Position numbers and translations under genes: made by a program
From: Maricaulis parjimensis
GTDB taxonomy: Bacteria > Pseudomonadota > Alphaproteobacteria > Caulobacterales > Maricaulaceae
DNA: 64,000 nucleotides
NCBI RefSeq assembly: GCF_016817355.1
Contig: NZ_JADOTT010000004.1
Location: 62,001 to 126,000, forward strand
Reading direction: 5' to 3'
Shown here: positions 19,001 to 26,777 of the stretch, one piece after another
Layout: the number at the start of each line of letters is the position of its first letter
How positions within the stretch are numbered: position 1 is the first letter of the stretch
The notes under the pieces: generated by a model
Seen by the model: the letters and a program-made list of their open reading frames with translations, nothing else
Told to the model about the DNA's origin: nothing
Databases searched by the model: none

Positions 19001-19341
19001 AGTGTCCGGTTGGTGCCGAGATTACGAAGGTTCAGGGTGGCCGCACCCTGCACACCGACGCCGGCATTGGCGTTGTCAGCGGTGGTGTTGGAGCCCAGAA
19101 GGGCCGGTAGGTCGTTCACGACGTCGGCAATGGAAATGTCGCCGGACAGGACCACGTCCTCACCGGACACGGATTGAACCGGGGCCGGGGAGACCAGATT
19201 AGGGTCGCGGGCAATCCGCGAACCTGTCACGACAATCGTGTCTTCGGTTTCATCTTCCTGAGCGAAAGCCGGTGCGCCGAGACTGGCCGCGCCGACGAGA
19301 ATCGCCAGTGCACTGGTACTAGCAGACAGGATGGTTTTCAT
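16051..19341 (-). CDS. TonB-dependent outer-membrane receptor
   Basis: A 1096-residue receptor for energised uptake across the outer membrane. Signal peptide at residues 1-27 (AIL..GAPAFAQ). TonB-box-like DTIVVTGSRI near 34. The plug domain (about 45-165) contains LNLRNLGTNRTLVLVDGRR, VERVEVLSGGASAVYGADAV and VNFIL. A long beta-barrel follows, ending SIAGRF with a terminal aromatic, as required for barrel insertion. The plug style and length are those of the Caulobacter/Xanthomonas-type receptors of broad substrate range. No transport or catabolic genes adjoin it, so the ligand cannot be named. Single-gene unit with a strong terminator. Confidence 0.95.
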   Translation of the reverse strand: MKTILSASTSALAILVGAASLGAPAFAQEDETEDTIVVTGSRIARDPNLVSPAPVQSVSGEDVVLSGDISIADVVNDLPALLGSNTTADNANAGVGVQGAATLNLRNLGTNRTLVLVDGRRHVSGQAGTAAVDVNTIPSALVERVEVLSGGASAVYGADAVTGVVNFILKDDFEGTESRAQFGISDDGDAQNFTLQTTWGENFAEGRGNFTLSFAAERSEGIYAGDREHSAGDRAASDWPNPVLFIQQADIDQYGIDQILLGDSISDHCGVGSLPVSAETALCDRINGVPARAILEYPRFNLSSYGSLIGVDWFGWTFLADYPNDPNSGLNFGADGTIFDFNNNGIDDCLETINGTQLQRFGGYAGCHVARSPGGPAEVFQDGLIAGTQNAFGGDGTGSGRDLRSITPNDERFTINFTTRFDVTPNHRWYLEAKLSASETTTNNSQAVGGFFDSWVIEWDNPYIPSNLRNAITTFVNDNPGYTNLEDVNILVGRDMTDLGRALSITERQTLRFVTGFEGELGDSAFGYDVYLNYGRTDIDSTQEGQLLIDRVYAAADAVVDPVSGDIVCRSEIDPSTPPIGSFLSSAGYWSGYNTFTPGMGNCVPMNLFGIGAPTQEAIDWVTTTTSRSRTLEQTVLSGVIYGDTSDFFELPYGPIGLAFGAEYREEDSEFNPDPLESPNGAASTSSLIFPVNAPVNPVVGGFDVTDLFAEFSAPLLIGVPFFEELTVEGAYRYSDYSTLGGAESWNLRGTWAPYSDLRFRGTVSQTVRAPNVNELFSPLTSTTARPLDPCDAGNINNGSANRVANCAADGIPVGWTDPLTARVGGFTGGNPDLDVETADTVTLGFVFEPSFIPGLSITADYYTIEIADGIAAVGLQEILEACYDSTSFPNQFCGQFERDRTSGSPTFLGLSNFTTGQLNFAGIETEGYDYQISYTFDFGDLLEAMDGWGSMELSALGNHVERLERYEDPTDPSIVNDLLYEGGQPADSYVLNARWMTDRLTLNWQASYWGEFLAFTPRIEIETADNFTNAWTGDLWRHDISGSYQVNDRVMFYGGVNNVFEEEPIYGSISYPVGAVGRTFFFGINVTTGSIAGRF

Positions 19342-19631
19342 AGTGACCCCTCCAAGGTTTGCTCCGTCAGGTCCGAAAGAACCTTTCAGGAATATTTCAC
19401 ACGCTTAATGATCCCGAAAATCACATTCGGATGTTCGGCGTTGATTGGAGACATTTTTGCGACGAACAACTGATCTGGCTCTTGGCTTGCGCAATCCTGC
19501 GGCAGACATGCACGGGCATGCGGCAGAACGCGGAGGGCGCCCAGGGTTTCGAGGCCGAAAATCTGGTTACGACCCTTTCACCAATCCGCGCTATTCTCGA
19601 CTCCGGCTTGGTCTTTTGATGCGGTTTTGAC
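19342..19631. other. Divergent intergenic region between receptor and rlpA
   Basis: About 290 bp containing the promoters of both divergent genes. The receptor side (19385-19480) is AT-rich. I find no convincing ORF, hairpin or named binding site. Confidence 0.5.
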
Positions 19632-20564
19632 GTGCCCGGACTTCGATCTTTATTCGTTCTGCCACTGGCAATCTTCGCTGTGTCCTGCGCCTCTGCGCCG
19701 CAACGCAGCTTTTCTGAACCCGCGACCCAATCCTATTCCAGTTCCAGTTACTGGGCGCCGGCGAGCGAGGCAGCTTCAGACCCGGCCCGCCATGTCGATG
19801 CTTCGGCTCTTCTGGCCCGGTCCAGCGGCCACCAGAAAGTCGGAAATCCGTATTCCGTGGCGGGCCGCACCTATTATCCCGCTCGCAATGACCGCTATGA
19901 CGAAATCGGGATTGCATCTTGGTACGGGCCAAATTTCCATGGTCGCCCAACGGCCAATGGCGAACACTTCGACCAGAATCTCATGACGGCTGCGCACACC
20001 ACGCTGCCGATCCCGTCGATCGCTGAAGTCACAAATCTTGAAAACGGACGCAGCATCATCGTTCGTATCAATGATCGTGGCCCCTTCGTGGATGACCGGA
20101 TCATCGATCTGAGCCGGGCTGCGGCGACCGAGCTGGATTATATCGGCCGGGGACTGGCCCAAGTTCGCGTGCGTTATCTGGGGCCGGCCCTGGAGCAGGG
20201 CGCTCCACCACCCCGCACCTGGTATGCCGCCAATGAGGCAGCTCCCAGTCCCGCTCCGGAACCGGCGACGCAATATGCCCAGGCCGTATCGGAACCGGTG
20301 CCGCAGACGCCCGCCTGGATTCCCGAGGCAGGTGAGCGCTTCACCCTGCAGATCGGCGCGTTCAGCGACCCCGACAATGCCCAACGCTTTGCCAGCCGGA
20401 TTGAGTCGGCCGGCCAGGTCTGGGTCCAGCCCGGACAGTCCGGGAATGCGGCGATCTATCGTGTCTATTTTGGACGCTGGAGCGATGAGGGCTCTGCCCA
20501 TGCTGCGCGTTCCACACTGGCGGATTGGGGCGTTTATGACGCCCGAATTGTCGACCTTCACTGA
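19632..20564 (+). CDS. rlpA: RlpA-type septal lytic transglycosylase, lipoprotein with SPOR domain
   Basis: Lytic transglycosylase that cuts glycan strands at the division septum. The 310-residue precursor starts at GTG 19632. A hydrophobic leader ends in FAVSC, a plausible lipobox, then a low-complexity linker. The double-psi beta-barrel is at about 95-185 (GIASWYGPNFHGRPTANGE, NDRGPFVDDRIIDLSRAAA). A Pro/Ala-rich linker leads to a C-terminal SPOR domain (about 235-310, FTLQIGAFSDPDNAQRFASR) that binds denuded glycan. Upstream of dacA, so a cell-wall pair. Confidence 0.93.
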   Translation: MPGLRSLFVLPLAIFAVSCASAPQRSFSEPATQSYSSSSYWAPASEAASDPARHVDASALLARSSGHQKVGNPYSVAGRTYYPARNDRYDEIGIASWYGPNFHGRPTANGEHFDQNLMTAAHTTLPIPSIAEVTNLENGRSIIVRINDRGPFVDDRIIDLSRAAATELDYIGRGLAQVRVRYLGPALEQGAPPPRTWYAANEAAPSPAPEPATQYAQAVSEPVPQTPAWIPEAGERFTLQIGAFSDPDNAQRFASRIESAGQVWVQPGQSGNAAIYRVYFGRWSDEGSAHAARSTLADWGVYDARIVDLH

Positions 20565-20663
20565 GTTCAAGACACGCCGCGCGCTGGACGCCATGCTCTT
20601 GCCGCGCTTCTATGCTGGACTTATCGAACCTGACCCACTCGATTCCGGCGGAGGAGCCCAGAC

Positions 20664-21809
20664 GTGCGCAAGATTTTCGGGACAATTGCCCTCATTTTCC
20701 TGACCGCGGCCGCTCCGGCCCTGGCACAGCCCGGTTTCCAGACCGAAGCCAGTCATGCCGTGATCATGGACTATGAAACAGGCGAGGTCCTGTTCAACCA
20801 CAATGGCGATGAAGCCATGCCGCCGGCCTCCATGTCGAAAATGATGACGGTGCTGATGGTGCTCGAAGCGCTCGAAGCGGGCTCCCTGTCCCTCGATGAC
20901 GAGCTGCCGGTCTCGGTGCATGCCTGGCGCACAGGCGGCGCCGCTTCCGGTTCCTCCACCATGTTCCTCGAGGTCAACAGCCGGGCACGCGTGGAAGACC
21001 TGCTTCATGGTGTGATCATCCAGTCCGGCAATGATGCGTGCATTGTGCTGGCCGAGGCGATCGGTGGCAGTGAGAGCGCCTTTGCCGACATGATGACGGA
21101 CCGGGCCCATGAGCTGGGCCTGACCAGTGCAAGCTTTGCCAATGCGACCGGCTGGCCGGACCCGGGCCAGATGATCAGCGCACGGGATCTGGCCGAGCTG
21201 GCGCGCATCCTGATCCGCGACCATCCCGACTATTACGGTCTCTGGTCCGAACGGGAATTCACCTATAACGGCATCCGCCAGTACAACCGGAACCCGCTTC
21301 TGGGCGTGTTCTCCGGTGCCGATGGGTTGAAGACCGGCCATACCGAAGACAGTGGCTATGGCCTGGTCGGTTCGGCCGAACGTGATGGCGAACGCCGCAT
21401 CATCGTGTTCAATGGCATGCCGTCGAATGCCGATCGTGCGACCGAAGCCGAGCGAATGATGCGCGCAGCGCTGAGTGATTACGGTGTCTATCATCTCTTC
21501 TCGGATGGCGATGCGGTCGACCATCGCGCCGAAGTTTTCATGGGCGAGGCTGACAGTATCGGCCTGCAGGTGCAGGGTGATGTCACGGCCGGTCTGCACC
21601 GCCGTTCGCGCCGCGATCTTCGCGTCACCGTGAATTATGACGGCCCGCTGGTCGCACCGATAGCGGCCGGTGATGTCGTGGGTACGCTGCGCGTTGAGGC
21701 ACCGGATTATGAAACCCACGAATATCCGCTCGTGGCGACCGAAGATGTGGCGCGCAAAGGCCTGATGGGGCGTATCGGTGCCGCTCTGGCGCACATGATC
21801 CGGGGCTGA
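20664..21809 (+). CDS. dacA: D-alanyl-D-alanine carboxypeptidase (PBP5/6-type)
   Basis: Serine DD-carboxypeptidase that trims the terminal D-Ala from peptidoglycan stem peptides. Precursor of 381 residues with signal peptide (1-22). All three penicillin-binding motifs are present: S56-M-S-K59, S121-G-N and K223-T-G. The C-terminal beta domain follows, and the last residues (MGRIGAALAHMIRG) could form the amphipathic membrane anchor. The start is GTG 20664 with GGAGGAG nearby. It lies 7 bp before tmk, so it begins the run to the MBL gene. Confidence 0.94.
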   Translation: MRKIFGTIALIFLTAAAPALAQPGFQTEASHAVIMDYETGEVLFNHNGDEAMPPASMSKMMTVLMVLEALEAGSLSLDDELPVSVHAWRTGGAASGSSTMFLEVNSRARVEDLLHGVIIQSGNDACIVLAEAIGGSESAFADMMTDRAHELGLTSASFANATGWPDPGQMISARDLAELARILIRDHPDYYGLWSEREFTYNGIRQYNRNPLLGVFSGADGLKTGHTEDSGYGLVGSAERDGERRIIVFNGMPSNADRATEAERMMRAALSDYGVYHLFSDGDAVDHRAEVFMGEADSIGLQVQGDVTAGLHRRSRRDLRVTVNYDGPLVAPIAAGDVVGTLRVEAPDYETHEYPLVATEDVARKGLMGRIGAALAHMIRG

Positions 21810-21816
21810 TGCCATC

Positions 21817-22449
21817 ATGCGCGGACGATTTTTGACCCTGGAAGGCGGCGAGGGTGCCGGCAAGACGACCCTGATCCAGGCTCTCAAGCGCTGGCTCGAC
21901 AGTCAGGGCATTGAGGTCGTGGTGACACGGGAACCCGGCGGAACGCCGGGTGCGGAAGTCTTGCGCGACATTCTTCTCAATGGCGCAACGGACCGCTGGT
22001 CCCCCGTGACCGAAGCCTTGCTCATGTATGCGGCTCGAGTGGACCATGTCGAGCGCCTGATCGAACCGGCACTGGCCCGTGGCTGCTGGGTGATCTCCGA
22101 CCGTTTCGCCGACTCCACGCGCGCCTATCAGGGCGTTGCCGGCGGTGTCCCGGCCGAGCGGATATCCCAGATCCATACCGCCGCTCTGGGAGATTTCCAG
22201 CCGGATCTCACGCTTATTCTCGATCTTGATCCCAAAATCGGTCTGGCGCGCACCGTCGCGCGGGGCGAAGACGCGACCCGGTTTGAACGCTTTGATACCC
22301 AGTTCCACGACAAGCTTCGCCAGGCCTTTCTTGATATTGCCGCCGAAGAGCCGAACCGGTGCGAGGTTCTCAACGCCCTTGATACGCAGGATGTCGTCGC
22401 CAGCAAGGCGATCGCCGCGATCGAAACACGCCTGGGCCAGACGGTATGA
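21817..22449 (+). CDS. tmk: Thymidylate kinase
   Basis: Phosphorylates dTMP to dTDP. It has 210 residues, the normal size, with P-loop EGGEGAGKTT (residues 9-18), VTREPGGTPGAE, the DR-type motif VISDRFADSTRAYQG, and LID-region RGEDATRFE. It is followed by holB with a 4-base ATGA overlap, as in many alphaproteobacteria. Confidence 0.97.
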   Translation: MRGRFLTLEGGEGAGKTTLIQALKRWLDSQGIEVVVTREPGGTPGAEVLRDILLNGATDRWSPVTEALLMYAARVDHVERLIEPALARGCWVISDRFADSTRAYQGVAGGVPAERISQIHTAALGDFQPDLTLILDLDPKIGLARTVARGEDATRFERFDTQFHDKLRQAFLDIAAEEPNRCEVLNALDTQDVVASKAIAAIETRLGQTV

Positions 22450-23489
22450 GCCAGGATCCGGACATTGGTTCGGACGTTCAACCCGGCTGTCTCGCGCCGC
22501 GTGATCGCTATGACCTGTTCGGCCATGAAACGGCTGAGACCAGTTTTGCCCGGGCTTGGGAAAGCGGCCGCCTCCATCATGCCTGGATGATCACCGGCCC
22601 CAAGGGCGTGGGCAAGGCAACGCTGGCCTGGCGGGCTGCCCGGCGCATTCTCGGGGCCGCTCCGGACGCAGCCTTTGGCCCCCTGGGGGCCAGCCCGCAG
22701 GATCCCGTCTGCAAATTGCTGGAAGCCCAGTCCAATCCTGATCTTCTTCTGCTACGGCCACCCTGGGACGACAAGCGCAAGCGCTGGCGAGCCGAAATCA
22801 CCGTGGAAGAGGCGCGCAAAGCCCCGCATTTCTTTGAAAAAAGCTCCGGCGCCAAAGGGGGCTGGCGTGTCTGCATTGTCGATAGCGCTGACGACATGAA
22901 CACGAATGCGGCCAATGCGATCCTCAAGACACTGGAGGAACCGCCTCAACGCGGCGTTCTCTTCCTCGTAACCCATACGCCCGGACGGCTTCCCGCCACG
23001 ATCCGGTCACGCTGCCGGCGCCTGGATTTGCGGGCGCCCACCCCGGAACAGACGACGCAATGGCTCACCCGCGAGCACGCGATTGCCGGGCCGGATGCCG
23101 AAGCTGCGGCGAGACTGGCCCATGGCGCACCGGGGCGGGCACTCGCCCTGTCCGTATCGGGCGGCGTGGCGCTGGCGCGGGATGTCCAGTCTGCCCTCGC
23201 ACGCGGCGCCACACTGGCCGAGCCGGAAATGCGCACGCTGGCTGACCGGATAAGCGGGAAGGGCGGCGAGGCTCTGCGCGGCCTGTTCTATGAAGCTCTG
23301 GCACAGGGCCTCCGCGACCAGGCCCGGCAACGGGCTGCCGCCGGTGAGGACGTCACGGGCTGGCTGAAAGCCTGGCGGGATCTCGCTGCGCTTGTTCGTG
23401 ATGCCGACGCGCTCTATCTGGATCCCAAACAGACCGCATTGACGGCGCTGGGCTTGGCCCGGAACGCCGCCCGCAAGGAAACCGTCTGA
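22446..23489 (+). CDS. holB: DNA polymerase III subunit delta'
   Basis: Clamp-loader subunit of the replicative polymerase. It has 347 residues with AAA+ elements: MITGPKGVGKATLAWR (P-loop, about 45-60), CIVDSADDMNTNAANAILKTLEEPP and FLVTHTPGRLPATIRSRCRRLDLR. The second of these contains the delta-prime type sensor region. It overlaps tmk by 4 bases and is followed 4 bases later by tatD. The metG gene that often sits between holB and tatD in related genomes is not here. Confidence 0.93.
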   Translation: MSQDPDIGSDVQPGCLAPRDRYDLFGHETAETSFARAWESGRLHHAWMITGPKGVGKATLAWRAARRILGAAPDAAFGPLGASPQDPVCKLLEAQSNPDLLLLRPPWDDKRKRWRAEITVEEARKAPHFFEKSSGAKGGWRVCIVDSADDMNTNAANAILKTLEEPPQRGVLFLVTHTPGRLPATIRSRCRRLDLRAPTPEQTTQWLTREHAIAGPDAEAAARLAHGAPGRALALSVSGGVALARDVQSALARGATLAEPEMRTLADRISGKGGEALRGLFYEALAQGLRDQARQRAAAGEDVTGWLKAWRDLAALVRDADALYLDPKQTALTALGLARNAARKETV

Positions 23490-23493
23490 GCGC

Positions 23494-24279
23494 ATGTTTA
23501 TCGACAGCCACGTCAATCTGCATGGCGAGCAATTCGCCGAGGACCTCGAAGATGTGATCCAGCGAGCCCGCGATGCCGGCGTGCAGCGGATGATCACAAT
23601 CTGCTGTCAACTATCCGACTTTGAAGCCGTTTCTGCCATCGCAGACGCGCATGAGGACATATACTGCACAATCGGTGCCCATCCTCATCACGCCAAGGAC
23701 CGCCCGGATATACCCGTCGAGGAACTGGTTAAAATCGCCCAGCATCCCAAGGTCGTCGGCATAGGTGAAACCGGGCTGGATTTTCACTACGGCTATTCGC
23801 CGCGCGATGAACAATACCGCAGTTTGAGGACCCATATCGAGGCGGCCCGCCGAACCGATCTGCCACTGATCCTGCACACGCGCGATGCCGATAATGAAAT
23901 GGCCGATCTGCTGGAAGAGGAAATGGGGAAGGGGGCCTTCCGGCCCTTGCTGCATTGCTATACGGGCGGTGCAGATCTGGCTCGCCGCGGTGCCAAACTG
24001 GGTGCCTTCTTCGCAGCCTCCGGCATTATCACCTTCAAGAAGGCGGAAGATGTCCGAGCCGTATTTCGTGACTGCGTGCCGGACGACAAGGTCATCGTGG
24101 AAACCGATTGCCCGTATCTCGCCCCGGTGCCGCATCGCGGCAGGCGTTGCGAACCGGCCTTCCTGCCGGATGTGGCCCAAGGACTGGCATCGGTCAAAGG
24201 CTGGGACATCGAGACCTGCGCACACCGCACAACCGAGAATTTCTTTGCCCTGTTTGACCGGGTGTCCCGCCCGCAATGA
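23494..24279 (+). CDS. TatD-family hydrolase
   Basis: A 261-residue metal-dependent TIM-barrel hydrolase. TatD proteins act as DNases or related hydrolases. Recognised by IGAHPHHAK, VGIGETGLDFHY, LPLILHTRDAD, HCYTGG and VETDCPYLAPVPHRG. The N-terminal metal motif reads DSHVNLH, so the second histidine of the usual HxH is asparagine, while the later His, Glu and Asp ligands are intact. Lies 4 bases after holB and overlaps the MBL gene by 4. Confidence 0.92.
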   Translation: MFIDSHVNLHGEQFAEDLEDVIQRARDAGVQRMITICCQLSDFEAVSAIADAHEDIYCTIGAHPHHAKDRPDIPVEELVKIAQHPKVVGIGETGLDFHYGYSPRDEQYRSLRTHIEAARRTDLPLILHTRDADNEMADLLEEEMGKGAFRPLLHCYTGGADLARRGAKLGAFFAASGIITFKKAEDVRAVFRDCVPDDKVIVETDCPYLAPVPHRGRRCEPAFLPDVAQGLASVKGWDIETCAHRTTENFFALFDRVSRPQ

Positions 24280-25127
24280 GCCGCGCAACACGGATAACCT
24301 TGCTGGGCACGGGATCGTCTGGCGGTGTGCCTCGTGCCAATGGGGATTGGGGCGATTGTGACCCGGCGAATCCGAAAAACCGGCGCCGGCGGTGTTCGGT
24401 TCTGGTGGAAGGCGCCGCGAGCCTCGCTGATCTTGAAGCGGGTTCCGCTGTCACACGTCTTGTCATCGACACATCACCCGATTTCCGTGAACAGATGTTG
24501 TCCGCTTGCGTGCCGCGCCTGGACGGCGTCCTGTTCACGCACGATCACGCCGACCAGACCCATGGCATTGATGACCTCAGGGCTTTTGCCTACCTGCAGC
24601 GGGAACGGATTCCGGTCTGGCTGGACGAAGCCACGGATTCAACGCTGTCCCGCCGGTTCGGCTACACGTTCGAAACCCCGCCCGGTTCCGGCTATCCACC
24701 CATCCTGGACAAGCGGGCCATGCCGGCGAGTGGCGAAGCCCTGACCGTCACCGGTCCTGGCGGGCCTGTGGAGATCATTCCGATTACGCAGCGCCATGGC
24801 CGGATTCACTCATTGGGATTCCGGATCGGCGCCTTGGCCTATTCGCCGGACATCAATGAGCTGCCTGACAGCTCGCGGCCTTTGCTGGACGGCGTTCAAT
24901 GCTGGATCGTCGACGCGCTGCGCGAAGAACCGCATCCCACGCATTTCTGTCTGTCCGAGACCTTGGATGAAATCGATCGTGCCGGCGTATCGCTGGGCGT
25001 TCTGACCAATATGCACATCACGCTGGATCATGCGCGTTTGTCCGCTCAGCTGCCCGCTCATGTACATGCCGGCTATGATGGATTGCAGATTACATGTGTC
25101 GCTAGAGAACTCCGTCTGGAGCCCTGA
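24276..25127 (+). CDS. MBL-fold metallohydrolase (PhnP-like)
   Basis: A 283-residue metallo-beta-lactamase-fold hydrolase, of the type routinely found after tatD. GTGSSGGVPRANGDW opens the protein. The metal motif is FTHDHADQTHGIDDLR (HxHxDH). Further ligands are in ITQRHGRIHSLGF and NMHITLDHAR. This branch resembles PhnP cyclic phosphodiesterases, but no phosphonate genes are nearby, so the substrate is open. Last gene of the dacA-tmk-holB-tatD run. Confidence 0.9.
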   Translation: MSRATRITLLGTGSSGGVPRANGDWGDCDPANPKNRRRRCSVLVEGAASLADLEAGSAVTRLVIDTSPDFREQMLSACVPRLDGVLFTHDHADQTHGIDDLRAFAYLQRERIPVWLDEATDSTLSRRFGYTFETPPGSGYPPILDKRAMPASGEALTVTGPGGPVEIIPITQRHGRIHSLGFRIGALAYSPDINELPDSSRPLLDGVQCWIVDALREEPHPTHFCLSETLDEIDRAGVSLGVLTNMHITLDHARLSAQLPAHVHAGYDGLQITCVARELRLEP

Positions 25128-25158
25128 TACGCTCACATCACATTTCTCATAATATTCA

Positions 25159-26052
25159 TTATGCGCGATATGCTGGGAAGTAGCTCGATCTGGATTTTCC
25201 GGAAGCGCCGACCAAATTGAGCGCATCATATTCAGCTCTGTCCCCGACCGCGCCACAAAGGAATGCCTCCCTGGTCGTGTTCGCGAACCCTTTTTTGAAC
25301 CCTTCCAAACCCTCGGCATTTCCTCCATCCGGAACGCCGCCAAAATTGAGGAACCGGTAGCCGGCAAAATGTGACAATGCGAACGCATTGACGGCATAGG
25401 CAGCGCCCGCTTTGTAACCCGTAGCCGACGAAGCAGCGAGATGGCTGTACGCCCGGTCACCAGCGCAAGACCATATATGCGCGGACACGAGCGTTTCATC
25501 CACGAAGGCCCCAAGTGTCCGAAAACCCACTATGTTCGCCAGGCTCTCAAAATAAGCCTGATCAAAGGCATGCGCTTCTGTCAGTGACTGCCGCTGGATG
25601 AGGTTATCATAGAGCCCGCACCAAGCCTCCAAATGGTCCTGGAGATCGATCTCACGGACGCTGCAAAGCTTCAGGGCGCGTTTTGTGTTTCGCTGGTGGA
25701 TGCCGGGAAAAACAGGATCCCCGCGTTCGCGATCATAGACATGGTGGATTTTGTAGGCCCTTTTGAGGTCAAACCCTTTCGCTTCCGGAGGAAGCACTTC
25801 AAACGGGTCCTGAACCCAGGACAGAGTGACAAGTCCATTATCTTTCAACTCGTCCCTGAGCCCCTGAACACAAACAGGCGCCCTCACCCTGGCTAAGGGG
25901 TAAGGTCCAATCGCGTCAAATGCTTGCCCGACCGGAGTTGGGCGTACAATGACCGCCGTATTGATGGATTGAAGTTGAACGACACGGAGACCACGAGCCG
26001 CCACGTGCGCATAGTCCGGCTTGAAGTAAGGATTCTCATCCAGATTTGCCAT
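25159..26052 (-). CDS. GNAT/FemAB-like acyltransferase (BioF2-like)
   Basis: A 297-residue protein whose core (about residues 105-270) has the double-GNAT/FemAB appearance: VFPGIHQRNTKRALK, then GAFVDETLVSAHIWSCAGDRAYSHLAAS and GYRFLNFGGVPDG with KKGFANT near the end. Such proteins transfer an acyl or aminoacyl group to amino sugars or peptidoglycan. Downstream of a methyltransferase and a DegT aminotransferase, the likeliest job is N-acylation of an amino sugar. That is inference from context. The start overlaps the methyltransferase stop by one base. Confidence 0.72.
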   Translation of the reverse strand: MANLDENPYFKPDYAHVAARGLRVVQLQSINTAVIVRPTPVGQAFDAIGPYPLARVRAPVCVQGLRDELKDNGLVTLSWVQDPFEVLPPEAKGFDLKRAYKIHHVYDRERGDPVFPGIHQRNTKRALKLCSVREIDLQDHLEAWCGLYDNLIQRQSLTEAHAFDQAYFESLANIVGFRTLGAFVDETLVSAHIWSCAGDRAYSHLAASSATGYKAGAAYAVNAFALSHFAGYRFLNFGGVPDGGNAEGLEGFKKGFANTTREAFLCGAVGDRAEYDALNLVGASGKSRSSYFPAYRA

Positions 26053-26768
26053 CAGCCCGAATGTTCGCTCTCAGGGCGTTTCAGAACAGCGTGAAACCTG
26101 TAGCAAGACGCGTGAAGACCGGCTGGCACATCTTCAAACATGCAGTCCAGTCCAACCTCCCGTGCACATCGACGCAAGGTATCGCGCTTCCACCATTCTC
26201 CGATTGGATCGGTGCCATCAGCAATTCGGCGATCTCGTTCCGCACGGCGTTCAGGCGTATTGTAGAAGCGGTCAGCTAAGTCAAAATCGGGAATAAAACC
26301 AATTAAATAAACCGATTTCGGCTTGGTCAGACCTATCAATTTCTGCAAGAGCACGCGCAAGTCATCTTCTTGGAAATGCTGCAGCGCTGCATACATGATG
26401 ACCTTGCTGAAACGGGTGTCGGAAGCCAGAGGCAGTGAATCGATGCATCGGGCGTCGGCCGTGTAATAGCTCAAATTCGGAGCCGCATGGTCCGACCGGG
26501 CAATGTCGATGAGCTCCGCTGACATGTCGACACCGACCGCACCCTTGGCCAGTTTCGCGAGTCGTTGCGTGAACAGCCCATTGCCGCAGCAAAGGTCCAG
26601 AACCCAGTCATCCGGTCCTATATCCAGGATCTGGACGATCTGACTGAAAAGATTCTCGAACTGTTCCTGCGTTATGGGCTGGCCCTGTTCGGTATGGCCG
26701 ACTTGGGACAGGTAATCCTCACCCGGGCTCTTCAAGATGCGGTCGCGATACTGTTTGTTCCAGTCCAT
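26052..26768 (-). CDS. Class I SAM-dependent methyltransferase
   Basis: A 238-residue methyltransferase. Motif I is VLDLCCGNGLFTQRLAKLAK (residues about 56-75); GVDMSAELIDIAR is the acidic motif and YTADARCIDSLP the next strand. An inserted loop (QHFQEDDLRVLLQKLIGL) follows. Substrate unknown; its place between an aminotransferase and an acyltransferase suggests methylation of a sugar. Nine bases after the DegT gene. Confidence 0.85.
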   Translation of the reverse strand: MDWNKQYRDRILKSPGEDYLSQVGHTEQGQPITQEQFENLFSQIVQILDIGPDDWVLDLCCGNGLFTQRLAKLAKGAVGVDMSAELIDIARSDHAAPNLSYYTADARCIDSLPLASDTRFSKVIMYAALQHFQEDDLRVLLQKLIGLTKPKSVYLIGFIPDFDLADRFYNTPERRAERDRRIADGTDPIGEWWKRDTLRRCAREVGLDCMFEDVPAGLHASCYRFHAVLKRPESEHSG

Positions 26769-26777
26769 GCCAGGAAG

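Noticed and set aside
17704-19110. Plus-strand frame of 468 codons opposite the TonB-dependent receptor
   Set aside because: No recognisable domain, and the minus-strand receptor is certain.
19359-19619. 86-codon plus-strand frame in the gap before rlpA
   Set aside because: No ribosome site or family resemblance; it occupies what must be the divergent promoter region.
20610-21887. Minus-strand frame of 425 codons opposite dacA
   Set aside because: dacA has all three catalytic motifs; the opposite frame has a His/Arg/Gly-rich shadow composition.
25148-25163. CATAAT-ATTC-ATTATG inverted repeat between two convergent genes
   Set aside because: Weak AT-rich 6-bp stem overlapping a stop codon, without the GC stem and T-tract of a terminator.
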